Below, one piece after another: positions 63,869 through 64,000 of a stretch of 64,000 bases of DNA. The DNA comes from Membranipora membranacea (lineage: Eukaryota; Bryozoa; Gymnolaemata; Cheilostomatida; Membraniporidae). Within the stretch, counting starts at the first letter, position 1, and each line of letters begins with the position of its first letter. The position numbers were made by a program, and so were the translations under genes. The stretch spans positions 10,745,501-10,809,500 of the forward strand of contig OU612070.1 of the NCBI GenBank assembly GCA_914767715.1. The letters run 5' to 3'. The notes beneath the pieces are model-generated. The model ran no database searches, was not told the origin of the DNA, and saw only the letters and a list, made by a program, of their open reading frames with translations.

Positions 63869-64000
63869 GTATGTATACATGCAAATATAATTTATCAAAA
63901 ACAATATTTTGGATATTGATGATTGTGTGTAGTTGTCTGCTTCTATTTGTAATGTGATAACTCCACAGTCCAACTGGAACAGTTTGTCAATAGTTGGTTT

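Overview
The window is intron-rich, AT-rich eukaryotic DNA. Splice sites are mostly GT-AG, with one GC-AG intron. Gene content is clearly animal: a death-domain protein, a rhodopsin-class receptor, a secreted CUB-trypsin mosaic, and the ciliary/sperm gene SPATA17. Gene density (about eight genes in 64 kb) and mostly short introns (about 100 bp to 3 kb) fit an invertebrate. I cannot fix the phylum from sequence alone. All exon joins below were worked out by hand from splice signals and reading-frame continuity; in each multi-exon gene the summed exon lengths divide by three.

Layout. (1) 137-10071, minus: an 11-exon, low-complexity, probably disordered protein that I do not recognise; its 3' end may run off the window. 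(2) 12271-14187, plus: ALG13, the catalytic subunit of the UDP-GlcNAc transferase of the dolichol pathway, with a probable spliced 5' leader. (3) 15122-19832, minus: a coiled-coil plus death-domain protein, convergent with ALG13. (4) 22388-26844, minus: ACTR2 (Arp2). It is divergent from (5) 27637-37941, plus: ORC3, whose intron 15 holds a broken non-LTR reverse-transcriptase fragment. (6) 39114-51118, plus: a 20-exon secreted protein of about 1184 residues with six CUB domains, two Thr-rich linkers and a C-terminal trypsin domain. (7) 51967-53184, minus: an orphan-like rhodopsin-class GPCR with one coding exon. (8) 58049-63692, minus: SPATA17, complete. (9) 63807-63868, plus: a possible first exon of a gene sharing SPATA17's promoter region.

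The genes form no pathway; they are a mix of housekeeping and lineage-specific genes. The arrangement is informative: one convergent pair (ALG13/death-domain gene), a second convergent pair (CUB-protease/GPCR), and one divergent pair with CCAAT boxes (ACTR2/ORC3).

Introns and spacers carry many small inverted-repeat elements: a roughly 425-bp foldback with 100-nt arms, a perfect 33-bp hairpin, several terminal-inverted-repeat elements in the CUB-protease introns, a dispersed MITE-like family with at least three copies, and one tRNA-derived SINE-like piece. The most unusual coding items are the coiled-coil/death-domain adaptor and the CUB-trypsin mosaic, whose zymogen activation site has Ser instead of Arg/Lys at P1. 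I found no CRISPR array, rRNA or intact tRNA gene.
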